Shown here: piece after piece, positions 1 through 11,070 of the stretch | Numbering within the stretch: the first letter of the stretch is position 1 | Layout: each line of letters starts with the position of its first letter | Origin: JBBSOW01 sp038259365 | GTDB taxonomy: Bacteria > Actinomycetota > Actinomycetes > Propionibacteriales > Propionibacteriaceae | Direction: 5' to 3' | Assembly: GCA_038259365.1 (NCBI GenBank) | Contig: JBBSOW010000003.1 | Coordinates: 20,604 to 84,603 of the forward strand | DNA length: 64,000 nt | Program-made: the position numbers and the translations under genes | Notes under the pieces: generated by a model | Seen by the model: the letters and a program-made list of their open reading frames with translations, nothing else | Databases searched by the model: none | What the model was told of the DNA's origin: nothing

Positions 1-1527
<1,527 letters not shown>

Positions 1528-1531
<4 letters not shown>

Positions 1532-2706
1532 GCGCGGATCAGCCGACACCCCTGGTCGAGCCGGGCCCCCCGCTCGCGAGCGGGCAACGCGAACGGTACA
1601 GCCGGCACCTGCTGCTGGAGGGGTTCGGCGAGCTGGCACAGCGCCGGCTGCTCGCCGCCCGCGTCCTCGTCGTCGGAGCGGGCGGACTGGGTAGCCCCAC
1701 GCTGGCCTATCTGGCCGCCGCCGGAGTCGGCACCCTGGGCGTCATCGATGACGACGTGGTGGAGGTCTCCAACCTGCAACGTCAGGTGATCCACGATGAG
1801 ACGCGGCTGGGGCAGGCTAAGGTCGCCTCGGCGGCGGCTCGCGTGCAGGGGCTCAACTCCGCGGTGGCGGTGCGTTCCTACCCCGAGCGTCTCACCGTCG
1901 ACAACGTCGCGCGGATCCTCGCCGATTACGATCTCGTCGTCGATGGCACCGACAACTTCGCCACCCGCTATCTGCTCAACGACGCCTGCGCCGCAGCGGG
2001 TAAACCCTACGTGTGGGCCTCGATCCTGCGCTTCGACGGGCAACTGTCGGTGTTCTGGGCCGGCCGCGGCCCCTGCTACCGCTGCGTGTTCCCGCGACCG
2101 CCGGCGCCCGGCCTCGTGCCGGGCTGCGCCGAGGGCGGTGTGCTCGGGGTGGTATGCGGCCTGCTCGGCTCGGCCCAGGCGGCCGAGGCGATCAAGCTGA
2201 TCACCGGGGTGGGGACGGCCATGATCGGCCGGCTCGCCATCCTCAACGCGCTCACCGGCTCCTGGGTCGAGCTGCCGGTCCGCGCCGACCCGGCCTGCCC
2301 CACCTGTGGCGCCGGCGCGGCCGACGGCGCGCCCGCCGAGCCGTCCGCCAGCGTCAACCCAGCGGTCGAAGAGCCGGTGGAGGAGATCGAGGTCGAGGAA
2401 TTGGCGGCGTGGCTCGAAGAACGCACGGCCGGAAGCCGCGAGTTCGTCCTGCTCGACGTGCGGACCGCGCCGGAGCGCAGCATCAACACGATCCCAGGGG
2501 CGCAGTGGCGGCCGCTGGAGGATGTGCTGGCCAGCGGGCTCGTCGTGGCCGACGACGTCGACGTGGTGCTGCACTGCAAGTCCGGGGGGCGCTCGGCCAC
2601 CGCGGCGCGGGCGGTGGGGCCGCGGCGTCGGGGCCGGACCCTGAGCCTGGCCGGTGGCGTTGCGGCCTGGGTGGACCGCATCGATCCGAGCCAGGCCCGG
2701 TACTGA
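1528..2706 (+). CDS. moeB: MoeB/ThiF-type adenylyltransferase with C-terminal rhodanese domain
   Basis: A 392-residue E1-like enzyme that would adenylate the C-terminal Gly-Gly of a MoaD or ThiS-type sulfur carrier and pass on persulfide sulfur. The ATP-binding loop GAGGLGSPTL is near residues 50-60, followed by VSNLQRQ (the arginine finger region) and TDNFATR. Zinc cysteine pairs are CYRC (about 189-192) and CPTC (about 257-260). The rhodanese domain fills the last 110 residues, with active loop CKSGGRS. The fusion matches the actinobacterial MoeZ/MoeB1 type (M. tuberculosis Rv3206c/MoeB1). It is coupled to the CNNM genes by ATGA, though no functional link to them is known. moaE lies 53 kb away in the window. 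Confidence 0.9.
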
Positions 2707-2810
2707 GGCGGCATCACCGCCGGTCCCGTCGAGCGCGCTCGATCTGGCGCTTCGCGCTCAATTCTTGAATCGAGCGGGAGACACCAGGCCGAGCCTCGTC
2801 GGCGCGATAT

Positions 2811-2942
2811 TGAGCGCGGTGGCGGGGGTTGAGCGCGGTGGCGGGGGTTGAGCGGGGTGGCGGGGTTTCCGCGCGGTGGCAGGGGTGAGCCTGGTGGCGG
2901 GGGCTGGGTGTGGTGGCAGGGGGCGAGCGCGGTGGTCAGAGG
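2811..2942 (+). repeat. Degenerate 19-bp tandem repeat downstream of moeB
   Basis: About seven head-to-tail copies of a G-rich unit, TGAGCGCGGTGGCGGGGGT. The copies at 2811-2829 and 2830-2848 are identical; later copies keep the GGTGGC(G/A)GGGG core and drift elsewhere. The strand is very purine/G-rich, so the array could form unusual structures or act as a slippage hotspot. There is no coding signal. The rest of 2707-3058 holds only this array and the cspA terminator. Confidence 0.8.
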
Positions 2943-2980
2943 CATCGCGATCCGCGCGGGTAGACGCGGGTTGGACACAG

Positions 2981-3012
2981 AACAACCCCCAACTCGAAGA
3001 GTGGGGGTTGTT
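2981..3012 (-). terminator. Stem-loop terminator of cspA
   Basis: Arms AACAACCCCCAACTC and GAGTGGGGGTTGTT pair over 14 bp with one bulged A and a 3-nt loop. The hairpin sits about 45 nt past the cspA stop. The T-tract is poor, as is common in high-GC actinobacteria. Confidence 0.65.
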
Positions 3013-3058
3013 CGGCTGGGAGCCTCAGCGGCTCACATCGCGATGGGGGTCGTCTCCT

Positions 3059-3262
3059 TTACAGAGCACGAACCTGATCGGCCTGGGGGCCCTTGGGTCC
3101 CTGGGTGGTCTCGAACTCTACTCGCTGACCCTCATCGAGGGTGCGGAAGCCAGTGGTGTCGATCGCGCTGTAGTGGACGAACACATCAGGTCCGCCACCA
3201 TCGACGGCAATGAAGCCGTAGCCCTTTTCGGCGTTGAACCACTTAACGGTTCCTTGTGCCAT
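3059..3262 (-). CDS. cspA: Cold shock protein (CspA family)
   Basis: A 67-residue single cold-shock domain. It has the RNA-binding motifs RNP1 (KGYGFI, residues 13-18) and RNP2 (VFVHYS, 27-32) and the opening [10 protein letters not shown]. It binds single-stranded RNA/DNA and acts as an RNA chaperone in the cytoplasm. ATG start after a GA-rich leader (GAGAGAGAT). The roughly 150-nt region to adnA is divergent, and the cspA leader contains a perfect GGGACC/GGTCCC palindrome. Full family length; nothing is missing. Confidence 0.95.
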   Translation of the reverse strand: MAQGTVKWFNAEKGYGFIAVDGGGPDVFVHYSAIDTTGFRTLDEGQRVEFETTQGPKGPQADQVRAL

Positions 3263-3318
3263 GAAACTATCTCTCTCTCAATCCATTCGCAGAACACACG
3301 TCATGTTCCGCGCTGCCT

Positions 3319-3332
3319 GGGACCGAGGTCCC
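3319..3332. promoter_or_regulatory. Perfect palindrome in the cspA leader
   Basis: GGGACCGAGGTCCC, a 6-bp perfect stem with a GA centre, lies 57 nt upstream of the cspA start in the cspA-adnA divergent region. It could be an mRNA leader hairpin, as in many cold-shock mRNAs, or an operator. A second inverted repeat, GTAGT-TCTG-ACTAC, lies at 3350-3363. Confidence 0.35.
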
Positions 3333-3418
3333 CCACAAACAATCCTGACGTAGTTCTGACTACCACGGTGAGAAGTCTTGCAACAGCTAGCTAAAGCCTC
3401 GCACACCACGGGGAGAAA

Positions 3419-6400
3419 GTGAACTCCGGCCCCCACTTTGTTTCGGTGTCGGCAAGCCGAGGAGTTCGTAAACTGTCCTCGGCATCTGGAAGGCTGCAGG
3501 ATGTGACTCACAATCGGCCTGCGACGGGGCGAAAGCTCCGGCTCGTACCCTCCCCGGGGCTGGCCAGCGCGCGCCCCGAGCTGGATGAGTATCAAAGAGC
3601 CGTGGTGGCGCACGAGTCGGGCCCGCTGCTGGTGCTGGCGGGCCCCGGCACCGGGAAGACCACCACGTTGGTGGAATCGGTCGTGGCCCGCATCGAGGCG
3701 GGCGCCGATCCCGAAAGCCTGCTGGTCCTCACGTTCTCTCGGCGGGCCGCCGTGGAGCTTCGGCAGCGGATCACGGCGCGGCTGGGCCGCTCCACCGCGC
3801 TGCCGAGCGCGTTGACCTTCCACTCGTTGTGTCACGCCCTGCTGCGGCGCTACGGCGATGCGGAGCTGTGGGGAGCGGAGTTGAGGCTCTTGACCGCCCC
3901 GGAGCAGGAGTTCCGGCTTCGTGAGGTGTTGGCCGGATCGACCGGCCTGGAGTGGCCGGCCTGGTTGGCTCCCGCTCAACAGACCCGCGGGCTGGCCAGC
4001 GAGCTGCGCGCCGTGCTGGCGCGCGCCCGCCAACTCGGGATGGATCCCGAGGACCTCATCGAAGCGGGCAAGAGCGCCGGCAAACCGGAGTGGGTCAGCG
4101 TCGGAGAGTTCTTCGAGGAGTACCTGGACGTGCTCGACGCTGAACAGGTCATGGATTACTCCGAGCTGGTGCATCGGACCCGGTTGCTGCTCGCCGATCC
4201 CGAGTGCCTGGCGCTCGTCCGGGCCAGGTTCTCGGCCATCTTCGTCGACGAGTATCAAGACACCGATCCCGCGCAGATCGGAGTGTTGCGCTCGCTGAGC
4301 GCGCCCGGGGCAACGATCGTGGCGTTCGGTGACCCGGATCAGAGCATTTACGCCTTTCGGGGCGCCGAGGCTCGGGCTCTCTCGGACTTCGGCGAGACGT
4401 TCGCTCGATCCGACGGGACCCCGGCGCCGGTGTTGGCGCTGCTGCAGACGCGTCGATTCGGGGCCGCCATCGCCGCCGCGGCCAGCTCGGTGGCCTCCCG
4501 GTTGCCGTTCCCGCCCGGGCTGGACCCGGAGCTGATCTCGCGGTTCCGCCGACCCGAGGTGACCTCGGGGCGCCGAGGCCGCGTGAGCGTCTACACCTGC
4601 GATTCCGCGGCCGCCGAGGCAGAACACATCGCCGACCTGCTCCGCCAGGCCCACCTGCAAGACGGCATGCCCTGGCACGAGATGGCGGTCATTGTGCGCT
4701 CGGGGCGCGTCAGCATCCCCGTCCTGGCCCGCGCCCTCACCGCCGCGGGGGTGTCGGTGGAGGTCGCCGGCGACGAGATCCCGCTCGCGGCCGAGCTGGC
4801 GGTCCGCCCGCTGCTCCTGGCGCTGCAGGTGGCGGGGCGCCGCGGCTCCGCCCGGCCGGCGAGCGCCCCGCAGCTGGACGCCGACGAGGCCCAGCTCCTG
4901 CTGACCTCCCGGCTGGGCGGGCTGGACGGGATGGGCATCCGCCGCCTGGGCCGCCAGCTGCGCGACGCGGAGCGCCTCGACCTGCACGGGGCCGGCTTGC
5001 CGCGCCCCTCCGCAGAGCTGATCCGCCAAGCGCTCGTCGACCCCGAGATCCTGGCCCAATGCCCCGAAACCGCCGAGGTGCGCCGGGCGCGGCGGCTGGC
5101 AGGAGTGTTGCTGGCGGCCCGACGCGGCGTCGACGAGGGCGCCAGCGCGGAGGAGGTGTTGTGGGGGTTGTGGTCGGCGACATCCTGGCCGCAGGAGCTA
5201 CGCCGGGCGGCCGTCGGCGGGGGCGAGGCGTCGGGTCGCGCGAATCGGGATCTGGACGCCGTTTGCTCGCTGTTCGACATCGCGGCCCGCTCCTCGCAGG
5301 TGAGCGGTCAGCGAGGGGTGGCGGCCTTCGTGGCCGAGGTGCAGGGACAGCAGATTCCGGCCGACACCCAACGCGAGGCCGACCTGCGCGGCGGGGCCGT
5401 CCGGTTGCTGACGGCCCATCGCGCCAAGGGGCTGGAGTGGAACCTCGTCGTCGTCGCCTCGGTGCAGGAGGGGCTTTGGCCCGATCTGCGCGCTCGGGCC
5501 GCCATCCTGGCCGCTGACACCCTGGATCGCCACGGCCTGGGCGAGCGGACGCCGGCCAGCCAGCGCGTCGCCGAGGAGCGGCGACTCTTCTACGTGGCCT
5601 GCACCCGCGCGCGCCAGCGGCTCATCGTGACCGCCGTCGAGGGCACCGAAGGCGAAGGGGACCAGCCCTCACGCTTCGTCGGGGAGGTCTCGACCCCCAT
5701 TGTCTCACTCCCACGCCGGCCGCAGCGCCCGATGTCGCTCACCGGGCTGGTCGGGGAGCTGCGCCGGGCCGCCGAGGAGCCGCGGTCGCCGCTGTTGCAG
5801 CGGGCCGCCGCGGCCCGGTTGGCCAGGCTGGCCGATGCCACCGACGACCAGTTCCGGGTGCTCGCCCCCGCCGCCGATCCCAGCCGATGGTGGGGGATGC
5901 GCGAGCTGAGCGCGGCGAGCCGGCCCACGCTCGACCCGCACGATCGGTTGACGCTCTCGGCCAGCCAGCTCACCGCGGTGCTCGCCTGCCCGCGGCAGTG
6001 GTTCCTCTCTCGCCGGGCCCGTGCCGATCTGCCTCGCGGGAGCGCCGCCAGCGTCGGCTCGGTCATTCACTCCCTGATCGAGCACGCCGAGACCGACGCG
6101 GGCCCCGAACTGCTGGAACACCTGGACCGGGTCTGGGATCAGATCTCCTTCGACGCCGCCTGGCTGTCGGCCGTCCAGCGCGAGCAGGCCGAAGCGGCGT
6201 TGGAACGGTTCCTCGGTTGGCACCAGGGCAACCCGCGCGAGCTGTTGGGCCGCGAGGTCAGCTTTCGCGTCGATCTACCGCTCGGCCGCCCGGACGCGGG
6301 GACCCCGGACTCGACTGCGGGAAACTCGAGTGCCCAGAAGGCCGAGGGGGAGACCGTCACCCTCGTCGGCGCGGTCGACCGGGTGGAGCGAGACAGCACC

Positions 6401-6808
6401 GGCCGGCTGTGGATCGTGGACTTCAAGACCTCCAAGACGGCCCCCACCAGGGCTCAGGTCGAAGCCAACGAGCAGCTCGGGTTCTATCAGCTGGCCGCCC
6501 AGCTCGGCGCCTTCGAGGATCTGGCCCCCGGAGAGCGGCGGGTCGGCGGCGCCCAGCTGGTGTTCTTGGCCAAGCAAGACGGTGCCACCTCGGCCTACCC
6601 CAAGGTGTTCACCCAGGCCAGCCTGGACGAGGTTGCCGCGCCCGACCCCCCGGCCGTCCACCCCACGTGGGTGCACGAACTCATCGCCGGCGCGGTCACG
6701 ACCCTGCGCCGCGGGGCCTTTCCCGCTCAACTGAACCCCGGCTGCAAGTACTGCGCGTTCAAGGCCAGCTGCCCCGCCCAGCGGGCCGGGAAGCAGGTGG
6801 TCTCGTGA
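3419..6808 (+). CDS. adnA: AdnA: UvrD-like helicase/nuclease subunit with 4Fe-4S nuclease domain
   Basis: A 1129-residue subunit of the AdnAB double-strand-break resection motor. The UvrD-type ATPase begins with Walker A GPGTGKTTT (about residues 75-83). Walker B is FVDEYQDTDPAQ (about 280), followed by GDPDQSIYAFRG and, near 670, the helicase motif LTAHRAKGLEWNLVV. The C-terminal RecB/AddB-like nuclease keeps IVDFKTSKT and QLGFYQLA. Four cysteines match an iron-sulfur fold: CPRQW near 856 and CKYCAFKASC near 1108-1117. The Fe-S nuclease marks it as the AdnA side (M. tuberculosis Rv3202c). The start is uncertain: GTG 3419 has a close GGGGAG, but an in-frame GTG at 3503 gives a more family-like N terminus. 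The stop overlaps adnB by 4 nt (GTGA). Confidence 0.9.
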   Translation: MNSGPHFVSVSASRGVRKLSSASGRLQDVTHNRPATGRKLRLVPSPGLASARPELDEYQRAVVAHESGPLLVLAGPGTGKTTTLVESVVARIEAGADPESLLVLTFSRRAAVELRQRITARLGRSTALPSALTFHSLCHALLRRYGDAELWGAELRLLTAPEQEFRLREVLAGSTGLEWPAWLAPAQQTRGLASELRAVLARARQLGMDPEDLIEAGKSAGKPEWVSVGEFFEEYLDVLDAEQVMDYSELVHRTRLLLADPECLALVRARFSAIFVDEYQDTDPAQIGVLRSLSAPGATIVAFGDPDQSIYAFRGAEARALSDFGETFARSDGTPAPVLALLQTRRFGAAIAAAASSVASRLPFPPGLDPELISRFRRPEVTSGRRGRVSVYTCDSAAAEAEHIADLLRQAHLQDGMPWHEMAVIVRSGRVSIPVLARALTAAGVSVEVAGDEIPLAAELAVRPLLLALQVAGRRGSARPASAPQLDADEAQLLLTSRLGGLDGMGIRRLGRQLRDAERLDLHGAGLPRPSAELIRQALVDPEILAQCPETAEVRRARRLAGVLLAARRGVDEGASAEEVLWGLWSATSWPQELRRAAVGGGEASGRANRDLDAVCSLFDIAARSSQVSGQRGVAAFVAEVQGQQIPADTQREADLRGGAVRLLTAHRAKGLEWNLVVVASVQEGLWPDLRARAAILAADTLDRHGLGERTPASQRVAEERRLFYVACTRARQRLIVTAVEGTEGEGDQPSRFVGEVSTPIVSLPRRPQRPMSLTGLVGELRRAAEEPRSPLLQRAAAARLARLADATDDQFRVLAPAADPSRWWGMRELSAASRPTLDPHDRLTLSASQLTAVLACPRQWFLSRRARADLPRGSAASVGSVIHSLIEHAETDAGPELLEHLDRVWDQISFDAAWLSAVQREQAEAALERFLGWHQGNPRELLGREVSFRVDLPLGRPDAGTPDSTAGNSSAQKAEGETVTLVGAVDRVERDSTGRLWIVDFKTSKTAPTRAQVEANEQLGFYQLAAQLGAFEDLAPGERRVGGAQLVFLAKQDGATSAYPKVFTQASLDEVAAPDPPAVHPTWVHELIAGAVTTLRRGAFPAQLNPGCKYCAFKASCPAQRAGKQVVS

Positions 6809-9800
6809 CACCGCTTCAGCCACCACCGGGTGAGCCGGCACGGCACAGGGCGAAGCTTCGCCTGGCCGCCGAGCCGGTGCCGGTCATCGCCACGCCGGGG
6901 CAACTGTGCGAGGCGCTCGGAATCGGTTTCAGCGACGAACAGCTCGGCGCGATCACCGCGCCGCTGGAGCCCGGGGTCATCATCGCCGGCGCGGGTTCGG
7001 GCAAGACGACGGTGATGGCGGCCCGGGTCGTCTGGCTGGTCGGCTCCGGGGCGCTGCGGCCCGAGCAGGTGCTCGGACTGACGTTCACCCGCAAGGCCGC
7101 CGCGGAGCTCTCGGCCCGCGTCCGCGCGGCGCTGCAGCGCTCCGGGGCCGTGGACACCACCGGCGTCGACGAGGCCGGCGAACAGGTCATCATGACCTAC
7201 GACGCCTACGCCGCCCGCCTGCTGGGCGAGCACGGGCTGCGGATCGGCGTCGATTCGGGGCTGAAGATGATCACCGGGGCCACCCGGTTCCGGCTCGCGA
7301 CCCGGGTGGTGCGGGCCGCCGCCGGCCCGTTCGAGCATCTCTCGCGGATCCTGCCGGTCACCGTGGCCGACCGGGTCCTGCGCCTGGACGCGGAGATGAG
7401 GTCCCACCTCATCGCCGCCGAGGAGTTGGACGCCCACGCCCGGGAATACCGCGTCGCCCTGGGCGGCGCCCCGGCAGGGCGCGGCGGCAAGCCCTACGCC
7501 GCCGTCCTCGATGCAGCTGACAAGCTGCAGGAGCGGCTCGAGTTGGCCCGGCTCGTGGCCGATTACCAACGTCTCAAGGCCGACCTGGGGGTTGTGGAGT
7601 TCGCCGACCAGATGGCGCTGGCGGCCCAGCTCGTCGAACGCGCCCCGGCGGTGGCCCAGGCGCAGCGCGAAACGTTCTCGGTCGTGTTGCTCGACGAGTA
7701 CCAAGACACCTCCGCCGCTCAGGCCAAGCTGCTGCAGGGCCTGTTCTCCGGCCCCGACCCCGCCACGGGACGCGGCCACCCGGTGACGGCCGTCGGTGAC
7801 CCCTACCAGGCGATCTACGGCTGGCGCGGCGCGGCGGCCAGCAACATCTTGGGCTTCGCCACCGACTTCCCCCGCGGCTCCGGGGAGCCGGCCCACGGCT
7901 TCAACCTGCGCGTGAACCGCCGCAGCGGGCAGGCCATCCTCGACGTCGCCAACCAGATCGCGACGAGCCTGACCGCCAGCGGCGGCGGGGGACACCGGGC
8001 CGGTCTCATCGCCCCACCCGAGGCCGGGCAGGGCCAGGTCCGGGCGGCCACCTTCGAGACCTGGGGAGAGGAACTGTCGTGGATCGGGGACGAGATCGTC
8101 GCGGCGCGCGAACACGAGGACGTCACCAGGTTTTCCGACATCGCGGTGTTGGCGCGGCGAAACGAGGATCTCGGGGCCATGTTCGGCGAGCTGGCGGCGC
8201 GGGAGATCCCGGCCGAGATCGTCGGGCTGGGTGGGCTGTTGTCGCTGCCGGAGGTGGCCGACGTCGTGGCCACCCTGCGGCTCCTCGACGACGTCACCGC
8301 CAACCCCGACCTCGTCCGGCTATTGAGCGGCGCCCGGTGGCGGATCGGACCCGACGATCTCGCGCTGTTGGGTCGGCGGGCCCGAGAATTGGCTCGCACC
8401 GGCCCGGAGGTGGATGTCGGCGCACGTCTCGATGAGCAGCCGGCCGACCCCGATTGGCGCGCGCAGCTGGCCGAGTCGCTGGATCAGGCGGTGGCCCAGG
8501 CGGATCGCAGCGAGGTGATCTGCCTGTTGGACGCGTTGGACGATCCGGGCAACCTGGGTTATTCGGCGGCGGCGAGGCAGCGCTTCGCCCTCCTCTCGGC
8601 CGAGCTGGCCACCCTGCGCCGCCACACCGGCGAACCGGTCCTCGACCTCACCCGCCGGGTGGTGGAGACGATGGGGCTGGGCGTGGAGCTGGTCGCCACC
8701 GCGGAGTACGTGAAGACCTCGAGGCGCGATCAGCTGGCCGCCTTCGTCGACGCCGTCGCCGGCTACGTCGACGTCGACGGGGACGGCTCGCTCGCCGGGC
8801 TGCTGGGATACCTGCAGGCCGAGGCCGACACCGGCAACGGGCTCGATCAGGCCGTGCCGAGCGCGGAGGACTCGGTCAAGCTCCTCACCGTGCACAGGGC
8901 GAAGGGCCTGGAGTGGGAGCTGGTCTTCCTGCCGGCGCTGATGCAGGGGATCTTTCCCAGCGAACGCGTGACGAACAACTGGGTCACCACCGCCGAGGTC
9001 GTGCCCAACGAGTTGCGCGGGGACGCGGGCTCGATCGCCCAGCTCGCCGACGCCACCCGGGACGCGATGGTGGAGTTCAAGGCCGAACTCAAGGCCGAGC
9101 ATCAGCTGTCCGAGGATCGGCTCGCCTACGTCGCGGTGACCCGGGCCAAACGCACCCTCGTCGGCACCGGGCACTATTGGCGCCCCGCGGGCGTCGAGCC
9201 CCGCACCCCCTCGCGCTACCTGCAGGCGATCCTGGACGCCGCGCGTCCCCACGACCGGGTGTTGCGCGAAGCGACCGCGCCGGGCACGGGTGAAAGCAAC
9301 CCGCTGATCGTGGGCGCCGCGCCCACCGACTGGCCCGCCGTGCTGGATCCGGCGGCCCTGGAGCGGCGTCGGCTCGCCGCCGCCGCCGTTGGAAACGCTC
9401 GGCGTCGGTTCGCAGACACGGGAGAGTACGAGGCCGACGGATCCCCGATGCCGCTGGACGAGGAGTCGGTGGTGGCCCAATGGGACGGCGAGCTCGCCAG
9501 CCTGCTCGCGGAGGCGCGCCGGCTGCGGGCGGGGGTGGAGACCGTCGCGCTCCCGGCCAGCCTGACGGCCTCCCAGCTGATCCAGCTGGCCTCGGATCCC
9601 CAGGCCTACGCTGCCGAGCTGCTGCGGCCGATGCCGCGCCGTCCGGCCGGGGCGGCCCGGCTCGGGACGCTCTTCCACACCTGGGTGGAGCGCTTCTTCG
9701 GCCAGGGGACCCTGTTCGAGGTGTTCGACCCCGAGGAGCGTCTCGAGGTGGCCCCCGAGCGCCGGGCGGGCGAGGCGGGCAGCGGGGGTACGGGCGATGA

Positions 9801-10188
9801 ACCGGACGCGGAGCCCCACCTCGCGGCGCTCACCGAGGCCTTCGGCGCCGGCCAGTTCGCCGACCGCACCCCGATGGCGTTGGAGAGCTCGTTCTCCCTG
9901 CTGCTGGGGGAGTCGGTGATCCGCGGCCGGATCGATGCGGTGTTTCGCGATCTCGACCCCGAATCGGGCTTCGACTATCAGGTGATCGATTGGAAGACCG
10001 GCCGAGGCGAGGCCGTCGATGACCTACAGCTCGCGATCTACCGGCTGGCGTGGGCGCAGCGGATGGGGGTCGAGTTGTCCAGAGTCGATGCGTGCTTCTA
10101 CTTCGTGGCGACCGATCGGCTCGTCCGGCCGCGGGAGCTGCCCGGCGAGCGGGGCCTCGCCGACCTCCTGGCGGTGGCGCGGGATTGA
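6805..10188 (+). CDS. adnB: AdnB: UvrD-like helicase/nuclease subunit
   Basis: A 1127-residue partner of AdnA (Rv3201c-like). Walker A is AGAGSGKTTV at about 62-71, followed by GLTFTRKAAAEL, VVLLDEYQDTSAAQ, GDPYQAIYGWRG and LLTVHRAKGLEWELVFLP, so all UvrD motifs are present. The C-terminal nuclease has GTLFHTWVERF, VIDWKTGRGE (about 1059) and LQLAIYRLAW (QxxxY-like). It has no cysteine cluster, in contrast to AdnA. The product is expected to be the leading 3'-5' motor that, with AdnA, resects DNA ends for recombination. The start is set at GTG 6805 within the adnA stop; the frame stays open further upstream inside adnA, but that part is out-of-phase shadow. Confidence 0.92.
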   Translation: MTPLQPPPGEPARHRAKLRLAAEPVPVIATPGQLCEALGIGFSDEQLGAITAPLEPGVIIAGAGSGKTTVMAARVVWLVGSGALRPEQVLGLTFTRKAAAELSARVRAALQRSGAVDTTGVDEAGEQVIMTYDAYAARLLGEHGLRIGVDSGLKMITGATRFRLATRVVRAAAGPFEHLSRILPVTVADRVLRLDAEMRSHLIAAEELDAHAREYRVALGGAPAGRGGKPYAAVLDAADKLQERLELARLVADYQRLKADLGVVEFADQMALAAQLVERAPAVAQAQRETFSVVLLDEYQDTSAAQAKLLQGLFSGPDPATGRGHPVTAVGDPYQAIYGWRGAAASNILGFATDFPRGSGEPAHGFNLRVNRRSGQAILDVANQIATSLTASGGGGHRAGLIAPPEAGQGQVRAATFETWGEELSWIGDEIVAAREHEDVTRFSDIAVLARRNEDLGAMFGELAAREIPAEIVGLGGLLSLPEVADVVATLRLLDDVTANPDLVRLLSGARWRIGPDDLALLGRRARELARTGPEVDVGARLDEQPADPDWRAQLAESLDQAVAQADRSEVICLLDALDDPGNLGYSAAARQRFALLSAELATLRRHTGEPVLDLTRRVVETMGLGVELVATAEYVKTSRRDQLAAFVDAVAGYVDVDGDGSLAGLLGYLQAEADTGNGLDQAVPSAEDSVKLLTVHRAKGLEWELVFLPALMQGIFPSERVTNNWVTTAEVVPNELRGDAGSIAQLADATRDAMVEFKAELKAEHQLSEDRLAYVAVTRAKRTLVGTGHYWRPAGVEPRTPSRYLQAILDAARPHDRVLREATAPGTGESNPLIVGAAPTDWPAVLDPAALERRRLAAAAVGNARRRFADTGEYEADGSPMPLDEESVVAQWDGELASLLAEARRLRAGVETVALPASLTASQLIQLASDPQAYAAELLRPMPRRPAGAARLGTLFHTWVERFFGQGTLFEVFDPEERLEVAPERRAGEAGSGGTGDEPDAEPHLAALTEAFGAGQFADRTPMALESSFSLLLGESVIRGRIDAVFRDLDPESGFDYQVIDWKTGRGEAVDDLQLAIYRLAWAQRMGVELSRVDACFYFVATDRLVRPRELPGERGLADLLAVARD

Positions 10189-10196
10189 GAGTTGGT

Positions 10197-10202
10197 TACC
10201 CT
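10197..10202 (+). promoter_or_regulatory. Leaderless -10 box of nudC
   Basis: TACCCT lies exactly 7 nt before GTG 10210, the geometry of an actinobacterial leaderless promoter. This favours GTG 10210 over TTG 10192, which would itself precede the box. Confidence 0.5.
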
Positions 10203-10209
10203 GGCCTAC

Positions 10210-11061
10210 GTGAGTTGGGTACAAGCCAGTTGGCTGGACAGGGTAGACGAGCATCGAAGCCGCGCGGATTGGGTGGCGCAGCTGTGGCAGGACGAGGACG
10301 CGAAGCTGTTGAAGGTCGACGCCGAGGGAAACTTCTTCGTCGACGAGGAGCGCGAGGAGCTGCGGATGACCCGGCCCTTCGTGGAATACGACGATCAACG
10401 CCACATCCTGTTGGGGCTGAGCCGGGAGAATCCCGTGTTCGCCGTCGAGGCCCTGCCCGACGGCCCCATGTCCCACCTGCGCGAGATAGGCGCGGTGCTC
10501 TCCGATGAACACCTGGAGATCGCCGCGGCCGCCGTGGCCATCACCAACTGGCACCGCAACGAGAAGTTCTGCCCCCGCTGCGGCACGGCCACCAGGGTCT
10601 CAAACGGTGGCTTCATGCGCGAGTGTGGCAACTGCGGCAACAAGGTGTTCCCGAGAACCGACGTCGCGGTGATCGTGGCGATCACCGATCCTCAAGACCG
10701 GCTGCTGCTCGGCCATCAGGGCCGCTGGGCGGCCAAGCGGATGTCCATCTTCGCCGGCTTCATCGAGGCCGGCGAATCCCTCGAGCACGCCATCCACCGC
10801 GAGATGGCCGAGGAGACCGACCTCACCATCGACAAGGTGCACTACTTCGGTAGCCAGCCGTGGCCTTTCCCGAAGTCGTTGATGGTCGGTTTCTTCGCCG
10901 AGGTGAGCGATGATCGTTTCTCGGTGGACGAGGACGAGATCGAGTGGGCGCAATGGTTCACCAAGGACGAACTCCGCCAGGCGGTCAAGGACGATCAGGT
11001 GACCCTTCCCAAACCCGTATCGATCGCCCACCGGATGATCAGCAGCTGGCTGGAACGCTAG
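10210..11061 (+). CDS. nudC: NAD(H) pyrophosphatase NudC (Nudix)
   Basis: About 283 residues. It hydrolyses NADH/NAD to NMN(H) and AMP and can remove NAD caps from RNA. The zinc ribbon CPRC...CGNC is at about residues 123-146. The Nudix helix starts GFIEAGESLEHAIHREMAEE (about 183-202), and the NudC signature SQPWPFPKSLM follows. The Nudix consensus glycine after REUXEE is an Asp here (EETDL rather than EExGL). It directly follows adnB, the same order as Rv3199c in M. tuberculosis, but appears to have its own leaderless promoter. The start is inferred; TTG 10192 would add six residues. Confidence 0.92.
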   Translation: MSWVQASWLDRVDEHRSRADWVAQLWQDEDAKLLKVDAEGNFFVDEEREELRMTRPFVEYDDQRHILLGLSRENPVFAVEALPDGPMSHLREIGAVLSDEHLEIAAAAVAITNWHRNEKFCPRCGTATRVSNGGFMRECGNCGNKVFPRTDVAVIVAITDPQDRLLLGHQGRWAAKRMSIFAGFIEAGESLEHAIHREMAEETDLTIDKVHYFGSQPWPFPKSLMVGFFAEVSDDRFSVDEDEIEWAQWFTKDELRQAVKDDQVTLPKPVSIAHRMISSWLER

Positions 11062-11070
11062 CCACGGCGT

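Noticed and set aside
2811..2942. Possible CRISPR array
   Set aside because: The repeats abut with no spacers, so this is a simple tandem array.
5887..6804. Upstream extension of the adnB frame
   Set aside because: It overlaps the end of adnA in another frame and encodes Arg/Gly-rich sequence with no similarity; GTG 6805 gives a GTGA junction.
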